Source of the DNA: Alteribacter keqinensis
Lineage (GTDB): Bacteria > Bacillota > Bacilli > Bacillales > Salisediminibacteriaceae
NCBI RefSeq assembly: GCF_003710255.1
Contig: NZ_RHIB01000001.1
Span: forward strand, 1,550,001-1,614,000
Length of the DNA stretch: 64,000 bases
Reading direction: 5' to 3'
Position numbers and translations under genes: made by a program. Below the pieces are notes generated by a model. The model was not told the DNA's origin, did not search any database, and saw nothing but the letters and a program-made list of their open reading frames with translations. Of this stretch, positions 16,923 to 27,115 are shown in pieces (positions within the stretch are counted from its first letter, which is position 1; each line of letters starts with the position of its first letter).

Positions 16923-18230
16923 TTAGCCCTCCATTACAAGTAATTGTGGATCGTTCAACAGACGCTTGATGTGATTCAATGCGTGCTGAGCAGTCGCACC
17001 ATCAATGATACGATGATCGAAGCTTAATGACAAGGCAAGAACTGGAGCTACGACAACTTCACCGTCGCGAACGACTGCTTTTTCGGCAATACGTCCAAGA
17101 CCGAGGATCGCAACTTCAGGGTGATTGATAACCGGAGTAAACCATTGTCCACCTGCAGATCCGATGTTTGTGATTGTGCAGGAAGCACCCTTCATTTCAT
17201 CAGAACCAAGGGAACCGTCACGTGCTTTGCCGGCAAGTTCGTTAATCTGATCAGAAATCTTGAAGATGGACTTGCGGTCCGTATCTTTAACAACCGGTAC
17301 GAGAAGGCCTTTTTCAGTGTCTGCGGCGATACCGATGTTGAAGTAGTGCTTGTGTACGATCTCGTCAGTTGAATCATCAACAGATGTGTTAAGTGCCGGG
17401 TACTCGCGAAGTGCTGAAGTCAGGGCCTTAACCACATATGGAAGGTAAGTCAGTTTGATGCCTTTATCAGCAGCAACCGGCTTGAACTTTTTACGGTGGG
17501 CAACAAGCTCAGTGACATCGATTTCGTCCATCAATGTTACGTGAGGAGCTGTGTGCTTGGAGTTAACCATCGCTTTAGAGATTGCTTTACGGATACCGGA
17601 CATCTTCTCACGGGTTTCAAGCTCTTCGTTAGCCGGCTGGTATGAAGCAACAGATTTTTTCTCCTGCTTGCTTTCCTGAGCAGATTCTTCTTTAGCTGGC
17701 TCTTCATCTTTGCCCTGGTCTCCTGAAATGAAGCTTTCAATATCTTCTTTAACAACGCGGCCGTTCTTACCGGATCCGCTTACTTTACGGATGTCTACCC
17801 CTTTTTCACGGGCAAATTTACGTACTGAAGGCATTGCGATTACGCGGCGGTTCTCATCCACTTCTTCGTCCTGGGCTGCCGGCTCAGATGCTTCTTCTGT
17901 GTCCGCTTCTGCTTTAGCTTCAGATTTTTCTTCCGCTTTTGGTTCTTCCTTCGCTTCTTCCTCTTCACCTTCATCTTCCTCAGGTGGTTCAGCGTCGGTT
18001 TCAAATGTAATAATTGTTGTTCCTACTGTCGTTACAGTTCCTTCATCAATATGAAGTTCTTTAACTGTACCGTCAACCGGGGAAGGGATCTCAACAACGG
18101 CTTTGTCGTTCTGCACTTCACACAGCACGTCGTCTTCTTTTACTTCGTCGCCTTCTTTTACTTCCCATTTTACGATTTCGCCTTCGTGAATTCCTTCACC
18201 TATATCCGGCATTTTAAATTTATAAGCCAA
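16923..18230 (-). CDS. pdhC: Dihydrolipoamide acetyltransferase, PDH E2
   Basis: 435 residues forming the core of the pyruvate dehydrogenase complex. One lipoyl domain (residues 3-77) with lipoyl Lys43 in [10 protein letters not shown], an acidic, Ala/Glu-rich hinge, a peripheral-subunit-binding domain near 128-165 ([15 protein letters not shown]), a second linker, and the catalytic domain with SFDHRIIDG near the C-terminus. The start is TTG at 18230, after GGAGGCG. Linkers are more acidic than in B. subtilis. Confidence 0.96.
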   Translation of the reverse strand: MAYKFKMPDIGEGIHEGEIVKWEVKEGDEVKEDDVLCEVQNDKAVVEIPSPVDGTVKELHIDEGTVTTVGTTIITFETDAEPPEEDEGEEEEAKEEPKAEEKSEAKAEADTEEASEPAAQDEEVDENRRVIAMPSVRKFAREKGVDIRKVSGSGKNGRVVKEDIESFISGDQGKDEEPAKEESAQESKQEKKSVASYQPANEELETREKMSGIRKAISKAMVNSKHTAPHVTLMDEIDVTELVAHRKKFKPVAADKGIKLTYLPYVVKALTSALREYPALNTSVDDSTDEIVHKHYFNIGIAADTEKGLLVPVVKDTDRKSIFKISDQINELAGKARDGSLGSDEMKGASCTITNIGSAGGQWFTPVINHPEVAILGLGRIAEKAVVRDGEVVVAPVLALSLSFDHRIIDGATAQHALNHIKRLLNDPQLLVMEG

Positions 18231-18268
18231 TCGTAACGCCTCCGTTTCTTATCACTTGTTGCAGGAAT

Positions 18269-18299
18269 GCTGAAGAGGGTATGAACACCCTCGTTCAGC
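18269..18299 (-). other. Intercistronic hairpin between pdhB and pdhC
   Basis: GCTGAACGAGGGT/ACCCTCTTCAGC with a short loop and a small internal mismatch, in the 95-nt pdhB-pdhC gap. No T-run follows on the minus strand. An mRNA stabiliser or processing site is more likely than a terminator. Confidence 0.55.
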
Positions 18300-18325
18300 T
18301 TAGCCTTATATGCAGGTTCTAAGGA

Positions 18326-19303
18326 TTAAAATTCGATGACTTGTTTTGATTTCTCAACAATGTCTTTGTAGCTTGGAAGCCAGGTGTCTTCTGCTGCACC
18401 GAATGGGAATACTGTGTCAGGAGCAGTTACACGAAGTACCGGTGCTTCAAGACTAAGGATCGCACGGTCACTGATTTCAGCTACAACGTTCGCTGCAATA
18501 CCAGCTTGCTTTTGTGCTTCCTGTACTACGATGGCACGGTTCGTCTTTTCAACAGACTCAATGATCGTATCAACATCAATCGGGCTTACAGTACGTAAGT
18601 CGATTACTTCTGCATCAATACCGTCTTTCTCAAGCTCTTCAGCAGCTTTTAGTGAAGAGTGAACCATTGCACCGTACGTGATGATTGTGATGTCTTTACC
18701 TTCACGCTTAACGTCTGCTTTTCCAAGCTCGATTGTGTACTCTTCTTCAGGTACTTCTTCACGGAAAGAACGGTAAAGTTTCATGTGCTCAAGGAATACA
18801 ACCGGATCGTTGTCACGGATTGCAGAGATTAAAAGTCCTTTTGCATCGTAAGGAGTAGCTGGAATAACCACTTTTATCCCTGGAGTCTGAGCCATAAGAC
18901 CTTCAAGGCTGTCCGCATGAAGCTCAGGCGTTTTAACTCCTCCGCCGAAAGGTCCGCGGATTGTTACAGGAGAGTTGTACACGCCGCCGGAACGGTAACG
19001 CATACGTGCCATTTGCGCTGCAACAGCGTCAAATGTCTCGAAAATGAAACCGAAGAATTGAACTTCCATTACCGGACGGAAGCCAGTCACACTAAGACCG
19101 CAAGCCAATCCGCCGATACCGGACTCCGCAAGTGGCGTATCAAATACGCGATCTTCCCCAAATTCCTTTTGAAGACCTTCTGTGGCACGGAATACTCCGC
19201 CGTTTTGACCCACGTCTTCACCGAATACGAGGACGCTTTCGTCGTTCTTAAGTTCGTTGCGCATCGCATCCGTAATCGCTTGAATCATTGTCATTTGCGC
19301 CAT
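18326..19303 (-). CDS. pdhB: Pyruvate dehydrogenase E1 beta
   Basis: 325-residue beta subunit of the thiamine-diphosphate-dependent E1 decarboxylase. Typical motifs: [27 protein letters not shown] with the catalytic glutamate, and [16 protein letters not shown] near the C-terminus. It begins three nt after the pdhA stop, with AAAGGAG in the end of pdhA. Acts as an alpha2-beta2 heterotetramer with PdhA. Confidence 0.96.
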   Translation of the reverse strand: MAQMTMIQAITDAMRNELKNDESVLVFGEDVGQNGGVFRATEGLQKEFGEDRVFDTPLAESGIGGLACGLSVTGFRPVMEVQFFGFIFETFDAVAAQMARMRYRSGGVYNSPVTIRGPFGGGVKTPELHADSLEGLMAQTPGIKVVIPATPYDAKGLLISAIRDNDPVVFLEHMKLYRSFREEVPEEEYTIELGKADVKREGKDITIITYGAMVHSSLKAAEELEKDGIDAEVIDLRTVSPIDVDTIIESVEKTNRAIVVQEAQKQAGIAANVVAEISDRAILSLEAPVLRVTAPDTVFPFGAAEDTWLPSYKDIVEKSKQVIEF

Positions 19304-19306
19304 AGC

Positions 19307-20446
<1,140 letters not shown>

Positions 20447-20607
20447 CTATTCTGCAAAGCCGTCAGCATCAAGGCGCTGTCTGACTCGCCTGCTTTCCGG
20501 TGTTCACCATCTTATAGATTACCCATCTTCCTAAAAACAATGAGAAATCCAGCTGTTCCGACAAAAACCTCTAATGGTTGTATACCCAATACAAAATTCC
20601 CTTAACC

Positions 20608-20625
20608 AAAAGTCAGCTGACTTTT
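20608..20625. promoter_or_regulatory. Perfect 18-bp palindrome upstream of pdhA
   Basis: AAAAGTCAGCTGACTTTT is a perfect inverted repeat without loop, 213 nt before the pdhA start. It has the form of a dimeric-repressor operator, not of a terminator. I do not match it to a known Bacillus regulator. Confidence 0.5.
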
Positions 20626-20926
20626 ACACGTCAAAGCAACACTGTATTACTGTTTTTATAAAATGAGTGATACAACTTTCTTATTCGACAATAAGTTTAC
20701 ATTAAGTTTTTGCAGTTCGTCAATGGTTTTGCTCGTGTTTTTGTTCTTAAATAAAAATCAGGATCAGCGAACTGTTATATTGAAAAAAACTTACTGTTAT
20801 ACAGACAGGGGTGATTCCGGTATTTAGTTGAAGCTGCCTTTCTGTCCTTCGCTTTTCCGGACGGTTCAAGTTTATGAAAACAGTGCCGCTCTCAAATAAG
20901 ATAGTAACAAAGAGAAATATCAGAGA

Positions 20927-20953
20927 CAAAAAAAGACACTCGGCTGAGTGTCC
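20927..20953 (-). terminator. Terminator of ykyA
   Basis: GACACTC/GAGTGTC with a 4-nt loop, then seven T residues on the minus strand, directly after the ykyA stop. Confidence 0.85.
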
Positions 20954-21601
20954 TTAAACAGGTTCTTCAACGCCCATGTCAGCTGATTCGTAAAACGCCC
21001 GTTTGGTCTCGTTGTATTCCTGTGTCCGTTTATTAAAAGCTGTGTTCAGCTGATTGATACGGTCATACGCTTCATTTACTTCATCGTGCTTTTCCTGAAG
21101 TTCCTCTATTGTGAGCTCTTCTCGTTTAATCATTTCGTAGAGTTCAATGTCCATATCAATTGTGTTGTTATACTCCTCGTACAGCTCCTGGTAGGCTTCG
21201 TATCGTGCGTCCATTGCTGCGATCATGTCTTCTGCGGCAGGCTGCACATCCTCATCAAGATTACTGACGTGACCTTCTACTTCCTGAAACTCTTCATAAG
21301 CATCATCGATACTTTGTTTCTCGTTATCAATCAGCGCACGGCGCTCTTCTGCTGAAGCAATCGCTTCATCAGCCAGAGGCTCAATTTCTTCAACTTCTGT
21401 AAGAGTGAGCATTTCATCGTAAAGCTCGTGCTCCTGCTTTTCGGCTTCAGTTAACGGAGACTGTTGTTCCTGAAACACCTGTTCTTTTTCTACTGCGTTC
21501 TCTAAGTGTTCGTGCATGTCCATGGCAGCGTCGTTTCCAAAGCAGGCTGTCAGGACTGCAGCCAGAGCAACCGTGCCCAGGAGCTGGATACCTTTCTTCA
21601 C
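20954..21601 (-). CDS. ykyA: YkyA-family lipoprotein
   Basis: 215 residues. A lipoprotein signal with Cys20 (VLTAC) precedes a long, charged, almost entirely helical body (DEDVQPAAEDMIAAMDARYE and similar), which should form a coiled coil outside the membrane. The YkyA family is described as a putative cell-wall-binding lipoprotein and lies next to pdhA in B. subtilis as well. The start is GTG at 21601, after AAGGGGG. No enzymatic motif. Confidence 0.82.
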   Translation of the reverse strand: MKKGIQLLGTVALAAVLTACFGNDAAMDMHEHLENAVEKEQVFQEQQSPLTEAEKQEHELYDEMLTLTEVEEIEPLADEAIASAEERRALIDNEKQSIDDAYEEFQEVEGHVSNLDEDVQPAAEDMIAAMDARYEAYQELYEEYNNTIDMDIELYEMIKREELTIEELQEKHDEVNEAYDRINQLNTAFNKRTQEYNETKRAFYESADMGVEEPV

Positions 21602-21812
21602 TTATGTAATCCCCCTTCAAAAAACTACAATAAACTTCCTTTTTCAACCTACCTTATTTTTCCCGATTTTACAAGGTATTTCTGAGTGTTTTGGACCTTT
21701 AACCAATAAGTTCTCTGAATTCTGGGTATTCATCCATTCACTCAGAGCCAATTCGCATAGCATGTAGTAAATCGCTGATAAAAAGCGGTGAAAACAAAGG
21801 AGGCAATTGCAT

Positions 21813-21977
21813 ATGTACGGATATGGAAACGGTTGTGGATGTTGGGACCCTTGTGGGTATGGATATGGTGGTCAGGTAGCTGGAGCAGGCTATAACGGTG
21901 CAGGAAAAGGATTCGCGTTAATCGTCGTTCTTTTCATTTTGCTTATCATCGTTGGTGCGTCTAAATTCGGCTGCTAA
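21813..21977 (+). CDS. YjcZ-like Gly/Tyr/Cys-rich sporulation peptide
   Basis: 54 residues: an N-terminal half rich in Gly, Tyr and Cys ([20 protein letters not shown]) and one C-terminal membrane helix ([19 protein letters not shown]). This is the layout of the YjcZ/SscA-type small proteins found in Bacillus spores. AAAGGAGG lies nine nt before the ATG and a terminator follows. Too short for many gene callers, but the ribosome-binding site, composition and terminator agree. Confidence 0.85.
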   Translation: MYGYGNGCGCWDPCGYGYGGQVAGAGYNGAGKGFALIVVLFILLIIVGASKFGC

Positions 21978-21992
21978 TAACCAATATGGAAT

Positions 21993-22027
21993 GAAACGGG
22001 GGTAAACACTCTCGTTTCTTCTTTTTT
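21993..22027 (+). terminator. Terminator of the YjcZ-like gene
   Basis: GAAACG-G-GGGT/ACTC-T-CGTTTC arms with an AAAC loop, followed by TTCTTTTTT. Confidence 0.75.
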
Positions 22028-22128
22028 ACAGGTTATTCTCCGTCTTTCGCCTGTTCATTTATTATATAATATTATATGATGGAAAACGAATCTGCATGGA
22101 AAGTAACTGTCAAAGGAGTGTGTAATGC

Positions 22129-22710
22129 ATGATTACCATGGATGATATTATCCGCGAAGGTCACCCGACACTCAGAAAAAGAGCGGAAGAAGTGTCCCTT
22201 CCTGCATCAAATGAAGAAAAAAAAATCCTGCAAAAAATGGTGGAGTATTTAATACATAGTCAGGACGAGGAAACGGCAGAAAAATATGGCCTCCGTCCAG
22301 GTGTCGGCCTTGCAGCCCCCCAGATCAATGTGAGCAAGCGGATGATCGCTGTTAGAACTCACGACCACAACGATGAACTGATTGAACTGGGTTTATACAA
22401 TCCGAAAATCGTGAGCCATTCTGTGGAAACCACCTATCTTGAAGGTGGAGAAGGCTGCTTAAGCGTTGACCGCATGGTGGAAGGTGAGGTTCCCCGCTAT
22501 GCCCGGATAAAAGTAAAAGCGACCACTCTTGAAGGTGATGAGATCACTCTTCGTTTGAAAGGATTCGCTGCTATTGTGTTCCAGCACGAAATTGATCACC
22601 TGAATGGCATTATGTTTTATGACCGTATTGAAGGGAACGATCCTCACAAACAGTCCCTCCCTCCAAAGGAAGTCATGAAACTAAGCGATGATCACGGTCC
22701 CGTTTCTTAA
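22129..22710 (+). CDS. def: Peptide deformylase
   Basis: 193-residue metalloenzyme that removes the formyl group from nascent proteins. All three motifs are present: GVGLAAPQ (motif 1), EGCLS with the metal ligand Cys110 (motif 2) and HEIDH at 153-157 (motif 3). Length and insertions are those of the Gram-positive type II enzymes. AAAGGAG lies 10 nt before the ATG; TATAAT at about 22064 could be its -10. In B. subtilis def (ykrB) also lies near ykyA and ykrA. Confidence 0.95.
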   Translation: MITMDDIIREGHPTLRKRAEEVSLPASNEEKKILQKMVEYLIHSQDEETAEKYGLRPGVGLAAPQINVSKRMIAVRTHDHNDELIELGLYNPKIVSHSVETTYLEGGEGCLSVDRMVEGEVPRYARIKVKATTLEGDEITLRLKGFAAIVFQHEIDHLNGIMFYDRIEGNDPHKQSLPPKEVMKLSDDHGPVS

Positions 22711-22731
22711 TTGAAGCGGGATTTTTTATTT
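22698..22731 (+). terminator. Terminator of def
   Basis: TCCCGTTTC/GAAGCGGGA (one mismatch) overlapping the stop codon, followed by TTTTTTATTT. Confidence 0.9.
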
Positions 22732-22821
22732 AGATGTACTTTTAAGTAAAATTAACTGGTTGATTTCCGCCTGAACCTGAAAATTGAGCTATATAAGATC
22801 GGGGCCAAGGATAAGACAGAA

Positions 22822-22972
22822 TTTACTCGGGAGAAGCACCTTTTATCCTGAACATTTCGTGAGATATCCTGACAATTTTTTGTTTATCCTGAACAAATGC
22901 AGCTTTATCCTGAAAAATACTCTTTTATCTGGAACAATCAATCGTTTATCCTGAAAACCACCTTATTTGAAC
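22822..22972. repeat. Intergenic array, word TTTATCCTGAA
   Basis: Seven units whose TATCCTGA positions are 22824 (degenerate), 22844, 22865, 22885, 22906, 22926 and 22947. The spacing alternates 20, 21, 20, 21, 20, 21. An eighth, shifted unit may lie at 22964. Flanks between units are not conserved. No hairpin; lies between def and ykrA. Confidence 0.8.
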
Positions 22973-22984
22973 TCATGTAAAAGA

Positions 22985-23020
22985 AAAAAGCGCTACCTTC
23001 CTTTGCAGGAAAAGTACCGC
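22985..23020 (-). terminator. Terminator of ykrA
   Basis: Stem GCGGTAC-TTTCCT/AGGAA-GGTAGCGC type with a GCAA loop, then TTTTTTCTTTT on the minus strand. Confidence 0.85.
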
Positions 23021-23027
23021 ACATAAA

Positions 23028-23810
23028 TTATGCTTTTATAAGTCCGAGTTCTACAAGGGCTTTATGAATTCCGTCGTTACCAACGTGATCTGTTTCGAGG
23101 TTGGCAGCTTTTTTTGCTTCCTCGACGGCGTTACCCATAGCGACACCTGTGCCAACATAACGGAGCATTTCCAGATCGTTCAGGCCATCTCCGAAGGCAT
23201 AACTGTTTTCAAGTGAAATGCCGAGTCTTTCGAGTACAGCTTCGATACCCTTTGCTTTTGATCCGCCCGGAGGAAGAACATCAATGGCTTTTTCATGCCA
23301 GCGAATGTAGTCAAACCCCAGATGATTGTCCCGGTAATGCAATTCGTGACCATCTTCACAAAAAAGAAGGGCCTGATAGATGTCCCGCTGTTTATGAAAC
23401 GACTCGTCATGAGGCGGATGAGCCATCTTAAGACTGCCCATGGACTCCTGAATTAAAGGATGATTCCCGTGATTGGCACGGCCCGTTTCATGATCAAGAA
23501 ACACCATCGGGTGCTCTTTATACCATGCATCTTTTTCAAGTTCGAGGAGACGATCTGAATCAAGAGGAGACCCAGAAATCTTCTGCCCTTCAAAAACAAC
23601 ATAGGAGCCGTTAAAACTTACAAACGAATTAATTTTTAATTCTTCCCTCAGCTCTTTAAACATAAAAGGCGCACGGCCCGTTGCAATCGCTACGTTAATA
23701 TTATTTGCCTGAAGCTTGGAAACTGCATCGCGTGTGGACTTTGGAAGCTGTTTATTTTCATCAAGAATAGTACCATCAATATCTAAAAAAACGACTTTCT
23801 TATCAGTCAC
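23028..23810 (-). CDS. ykrA: Cof-type HAD phosphatase (YkrA-like)
   Basis: 260 residues. HAD motif I FLDIDGTI (Asp10 and Asp12), motif II ATGR, and motif IV FGDGLNDLEM near the C-terminus, with a C2-type cap between, as in Cof/YkrA hydrolases. These act on sugar phosphates and related small phosphate esters; the substrate cannot be read from sequence. The start is GTG at 23810, after AAAGGA. Symbol given by family and its position near def and ykyA. Confidence 0.85.
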   Translation of the reverse strand: MTDKKVVFLDIDGTILDENKQLPKSTRDAVSKLQANNINVAIATGRAPFMFKELREELKINSFVSFNGSYVVFEGQKISGSPLDSDRLLELEKDAWYKEHPMVFLDHETGRANHGNHPLIQESMGSLKMAHPPHDESFHKQRDIYQALLFCEDGHELHYRDNHLGFDYIRWHEKAIDVLPPGGSKAKGIEAVLERLGISLENSYAFGDGLNDLEMLRYVGTGVAMGNAVEEAKKAANLETDHVGNDGIHKALVELGLIKA

Positions 23811-24334
23811 AAGGATCGTCCTTTCTTCGTCTGAGGTGTCGGTTATTACGGGTTAAATCGTACCACCTTTCCCCGTTCACGTCTATACAGGCGGGTGACC
23901 GTTCCCAAGGATTATAAGTTAAAAAGAAACCGTTTTTTAAGCGTAAGATTAAAAATGCAGTCGGAATGTCCATCGCTTTCCACTGTTGGGCCCGCGAGCC
24001 TCCACACTCCGTTGCGGTCTCTCCCAGTCCCTGCTAGCGCAGGAGTCTTCGAACATTCCGACTTCACTGCTTCTCACATCCAAAATAAGCAGGTTTAAGT
24101 CCGAAAGTAGCCTCTGGCTTTTACATATTGTTATTATCCTTGTGCAAAACAATTCTTGAAGTACCCATTCCTAAAGTTGTGTTTTTTTCTGTTAAAAAAA
24201 TGTAAATTACTTGCTGATACCCCACATGATAGAACCCGTCATGTTATCCTTAGTTTTACGGCTATGTTGCACTTTCCTCCATAAAAAAGAGGTGGCAAAA
24301 AGAGGCTGGACATCCCTTCTGCCACCCGGTTATT
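23811..24334. other. Intergenic region with one repeat element
   Basis: 524 nt. Holds the inverted-end element at 23957-24070 and, near 24289-24327, a weak stem (GGTGGCA/TGCCACC) followed by TCTTTTTTATGG on the minus strand, which may end the 24335-24664 gene. No gene recognised. Confidence 0.45.
23957..24070. repeat. Small intergenic element with TCGGAATGT inverted ends
   Basis: Bounded by GCAGTCGGAATGT and ACATTCCGA...CTGC. The interior contains CGCTTTCC, GCCTCCACACTCCGTTGCGG and CGCAGGAGTCTTCG, words common in Bacillaceae intergenic elements and shared with 8676-8789, 50340-50470 and 63380-63440. Too short to encode anything mobile. Confidence 0.65.
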
Positions 24335-24664
24335 CTATGCTCTCGTGTTTTGACGCTGCAGTTCTTCCAGCTCCCGTCTTGTCTTTTCCGTACCATAACG
24401 GTAAATCATTTCAAAGAGTTCACGGGTGTCATATTTCAGTTCCTGCTTATCTCTGTCTGCCGCCGGTTCGTTAAAAGGCCTTACAAATATCTGTTCCGGT
24501 TCCACATCTTTTTCCCTGAAGCGGCTGATAAGATTAAGAAAGTCCTCGACTTCTTCCCCATCTACTTCAACTTCATATTGAATCAGGGCCGGATCTGTCG
24601 GCTCGGTAAAAATTTCGATCCGGCTGCCCTGATTAATGGAAATAAAGTATGTTTGCTTGTTCAT
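24335..24664 (-). CDS. Hypothetical soluble protein
   Basis: 109 residues, hydrophilic and acidic. The first 40 residues look like a small beta sheet (YFISINQGSRIEIFTEP, then IQYEVEVDGEEVEDFLNLI). The C-terminal third is a charged helix (YGTEKTRRELEELQRQNTRA). ATGGAGGGGATAG precedes the ATG. I do not recognise a family. A single-gene unit between ykrA and the micro-ORF at 24839. Confidence 0.65.
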   Translation of the reverse strand: MNKQTYFISINQGSRIEIFTEPTDPALIQYEVEVDGEEVEDFLNLISRFREKDVEPEQIFVRPFNEPAADRDKQELKYDTRELFEMIYRYGTEKTRRELEELQRQNTRA

Positions 24665-24838
24665 TCTATCCCCTCCATTATGTCTTACAACCCTATTACC
24701 CCCTTATACAAGAGAGTATTCATCGAATTGCCCCAACCCGATTTGCCAGCGATTCCCTTCAATAAAACATGAAAATGATTCCATACTATAAATAAAATCA
24801 GAGCGCTAGTCTTGAATAAGTTGCGAGGAGGGTTTAAA

Positions 24839-24910
24839 ATGTTGAAAAGGTGGAGAGAACGGTTATTAAAACGATGTCGCGATTTATTTCCTAAAAAGAT
24901 ATACGCGTAG
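24839..24910 (+). CDS. Candidate 23-residue basic micropeptide
   Basis: ATG at 24839 preceded by GAGGAGGG, then 23 codons with nine Arg or Lys and several Leu, Phe and Ile (MLKRWRERLLKRCRDLFPKK, then IYA), giving an amphipathic helix. A perfect 11-bp terminator follows 13 nt after the stop, and a TATAAA box lies about 50 nt upstream. The unit looks like a small independent transcript. No homologue recognised. Confidence 0.45.
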   Translation: MLKRWRERLLKRCRDLFPKKIYA

Positions 24911-24919
24911 TCATTGAAA

Positions 24920-24961
24920 TGATCCTTCTTTCTCAGCGAGGAGAAAGAAGGTTTATCATTT
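24920..24961 (+). terminator. Terminator of the micro-ORF transcript
   Basis: Perfect 11-bp stem CCTTCTTTCTC/GAGAAAGAAGG with loop AGCGAG, followed by TTTATCATTT. Confidence 0.8.
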
Positions 24962-25084
24962 CTATGCGTAGAAGTGCAGGAAGACATAACTCAGCATTTC
25001 ATAGACGTACATACGTATAATTAACTCATTTCTATCAATGCATACTTTTACTTAAAAACTGCGAAAAGAAACGCTGTAACCGGC

Positions 25085-25137
25085 AAATTGAACCGGCAAT
25101 ATGAAGCGAGGGACTGCCCTGCCTGCCGTTCAATTTT
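25085..25137 (+). other. Hairpin in the rpoY-rnjA leader
   Basis: AAATTGAACCGGCA pairs with TGCCGTTCAATTT (one bulge) around a loop that contains a second small stem (GGGACTGCCC). TTGTT follows. It lies about 50 nt before the rpoY start. It may be a leader structure or an attenuator. Confidence 0.5.
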
Positions 25138-25188
25138 GTTCAGCCTTTCTTTTATTCTGCAGTAAACAAATAAAAAGGAGAGGATCCT

Positions 25189-25398
25189 ATGATTTTCAAA
25201 GTTTATTTCCAAACAGCAAAAACCGAAGTTCCTGTTCGTGAAAACACGAAATCTATTTACGTAGAAGGAAGCTCACAGGAAGACGTGCGCAAAAAACTGG
25301 CTGACCGCAACTACAACATTGAGTTTGTTACCCCCCTAAGCGAGGAAGCCCTTGAGTACGAAAAACAACATGAAGATTTTAAAGTGGAGCAGCTCTAA
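25189..25398 (+). CDS. rpoY: RNA polymerase epsilon subunit
   Basis: 69 residues, recognised as RpoY (formerly YkzG, DUF1447) from [20 protein letters not shown] and the length. The subunit binds near the downstream DNA channel of Firmicute RNA polymerase. AAAAGGAGAGG precedes the ATG. It is followed two nt later by rnjA, the usual arrangement in Bacilli, so the two are co-translated. Confidence 0.93.
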   Translation: MIFKVYFQTAKTEVPVRENTKSIYVEGSSQEDVRKKLADRNYNIEFVTPLSEEALEYEKQHEDFKVEQL

Positions 25399-25400
25399 CG

Positions 25401-27065
25401 ATGAAAGCTAAAAACCATCAAGCTGCCGTTTTCGCCCTCGGGGGTCTGGGTGAAATCGGAAAAAACACATATGCCGTCCAGTTTCAGGATGAAATCATTT
25501 TAATCGATGCAGGAATTAAGTTCCCTGAAGATGAATTATTAGGGATTGACTATGTCATCCCGGATTATACGTATCTCGTTAAAAACGAAGACAAGATCAA
25601 AGGTCTGTTTATCACTCACGGACACGAAGATCACATCGGTGGTGTCCCTTACCTGCTCCGTCAGGTAAACATTCCGATTTACGGAGGAAAACTCGCACTC
25701 GGCCTTTTAAGAAACAAACTCGAAGAACACGGCCTCCTTCGTAATGCTAAATTAATTGAAATTCAGGAAGATGACGTCATTAAGTTCCAAAAAACGTCTG
25801 TCTCTTTCTACCGTACCACTCACAGTATCCCGGACTCATTTGGTGTTGTCGTAAAAACACCTGCTGGAAACATCGTTCATACAGGCGACTTTAAATTTGA
25901 TTTTACACCAGTAGGAGAACCTGCCAACCTGACAAAGATGGCTAAAATCGGTGAGGAAGGTGTTCTCTGCCTTCTATCGGACAGCACAAACAGTGAGGTA
26001 CCCGGCTTTACCATGAGTGAACGTAAAGTAGGAGAGAGCATTGATAACATCTTCCGCAGCGTGGAAGGCCGTATTATCTTTGCTACTTTCGCGTCAAACA
26101 TCTACCGCCTTCAGCAGGCTGTTGAAGCTGCGGTTAAATTCCGTCGTAAAGTGGCAGTGTTTGGACGAAGCATGGAAAACGCCATCAATATCGGACTTGA
26201 TCTCGGTTACATTAATGCACCAAAAAATACGTTTATTGATGCTTCCCAGCTGAACAAAATTCCTGCTGAGCAAGTGGTTATTCTCTGTACAGGAAGCCAG
26301 GGAGAGCCGATGGCGGCACTTTCCCGTATCGCTTTTGGAACGCACCGTCAGATCCAGGTCATCCCTGGGGACACGGTTGTGTTCTCTTCTTCACCAATTC
26401 CAGGGAACACACTCAGCGTAAGCAAAACGATCAACCAGCTTTACCGAGCAGGCGCAAACGTGATTCATGGGTCTCTTAACGACATTCACACATCCGGTCA
26501 CGGCGGCCAGGAAGAACAAAAGCTCATGCTCCGCCTGATGAAGCCGAAATACTTCATGCCAATTCACGGGGAGTTCCGTATGCAGAAAATGCACGCCACT
26601 CTCGCTGAAGGCTGCGGCATTCCTGAAGAAAACTGCTTCTTAATGGACAACGGTGATGTTCTTGCTTTGGACAAGGAAGAAGCACGTCTGGCAGGAAAGG
26701 TACCTTCAGGCTCCATCTATGTAGACGGAAGCGGGATCGGTGATATCGGAAACATTGTACTCCGTGACCGCCGGATTTTATCCGAGGAAGGACTCGTCGT
26801 TGTTGTTGTCAGCCTGAACATGAAAGAGTTCAAAGTGACTGCCGGACCTGACCTTATCTCCCGCGGTTTCGTATACATGCGTGAATCAAGTGATTTAATT
26901 AACGAAGCCCAGAAAATGCTCGCTTCCCACCTTGACGGCATGATGGAACGCAAAACTACACAGTGGTCTGAGATCAAAAATGAAATCAGCGATGTCCTAG
27001 GACCGTTCCTTTACGAAAAAACAAAACGTAAGCCAATGATCCTTCCAATCATTATGGAAGTATAA
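25401..27065 (+). CDS. rnjA: Ribonuclease J1
   Basis: 554-residue metallo-beta-lactamase/beta-CASP nuclease with 5'-3' exonuclease and endonuclease activity, the main mRNA decay and maturation enzyme of Bacillus. The metal motif HGHEDH lies at residues 73-78. The beta-CASP region contains [10 protein letters not shown] and CTGSQGEP, followed by [10 protein letters not shown] and PIHGE. The start is two nt after rpoY. Its partner SR1P/GapA is also encoded in this window at 8890-9021. Confidence 0.96.
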   Translation: MKAKNHQAAVFALGGLGEIGKNTYAVQFQDEIILIDAGIKFPEDELLGIDYVIPDYTYLVKNEDKIKGLFITHGHEDHIGGVPYLLRQVNIPIYGGKLALGLLRNKLEEHGLLRNAKLIEIQEDDVIKFQKTSVSFYRTTHSIPDSFGVVVKTPAGNIVHTGDFKFDFTPVGEPANLTKMAKIGEEGVLCLLSDSTNSEVPGFTMSERKVGESIDNIFRSVEGRIIFATFASNIYRLQQAVEAAVKFRRKVAVFGRSMENAINIGLDLGYINAPKNTFIDASQLNKIPAEQVVILCTGSQGEPMAALSRIAFGTHRQIQVIPGDTVVFSSSPIPGNTLSVSKTINQLYRAGANVIHGSLNDIHTSGHGGQEEQKLMLRLMKPKYFMPIHGEFRMQKMHATLAEGCGIPEENCFLMDNGDVLALDKEEARLAGKVPSGSIYVDGSGIGDIGNIVLRDRRILSEEGLVVVVVSLNMKEFKVTAGPDLISRGFVYMRESSDLINEAQKMLASHLDGMMERKTTQWSEIKNEISDVLGPFLYEKTKRKPMILPIIMEV

Positions 27066-27069
27066 TGAA

Positions 27070-27111
27070 TAACCCCCTGAGGATGATCCGATTCTCAGGG
27101 GGTTTGTTTTA
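27070..27111 (+). terminator. Terminator of rpoY-rnjA
   Basis: ACCCCCTGAG/CTCAGGGGGT with a 12-nt loop, followed by TTGTTTTAG. The complement has no T-run, so it serves mainly the plus strand. Confidence 0.85.
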
Positions 27112-27115
27112 GGTT

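Noticed and set aside
22822-22972. CRISPR array
   Set aside because: Words are only 7-12 nt, the spacing is 20-21 nt, there is no leader and no cas gene in the window; the same holds for the other three arrays.
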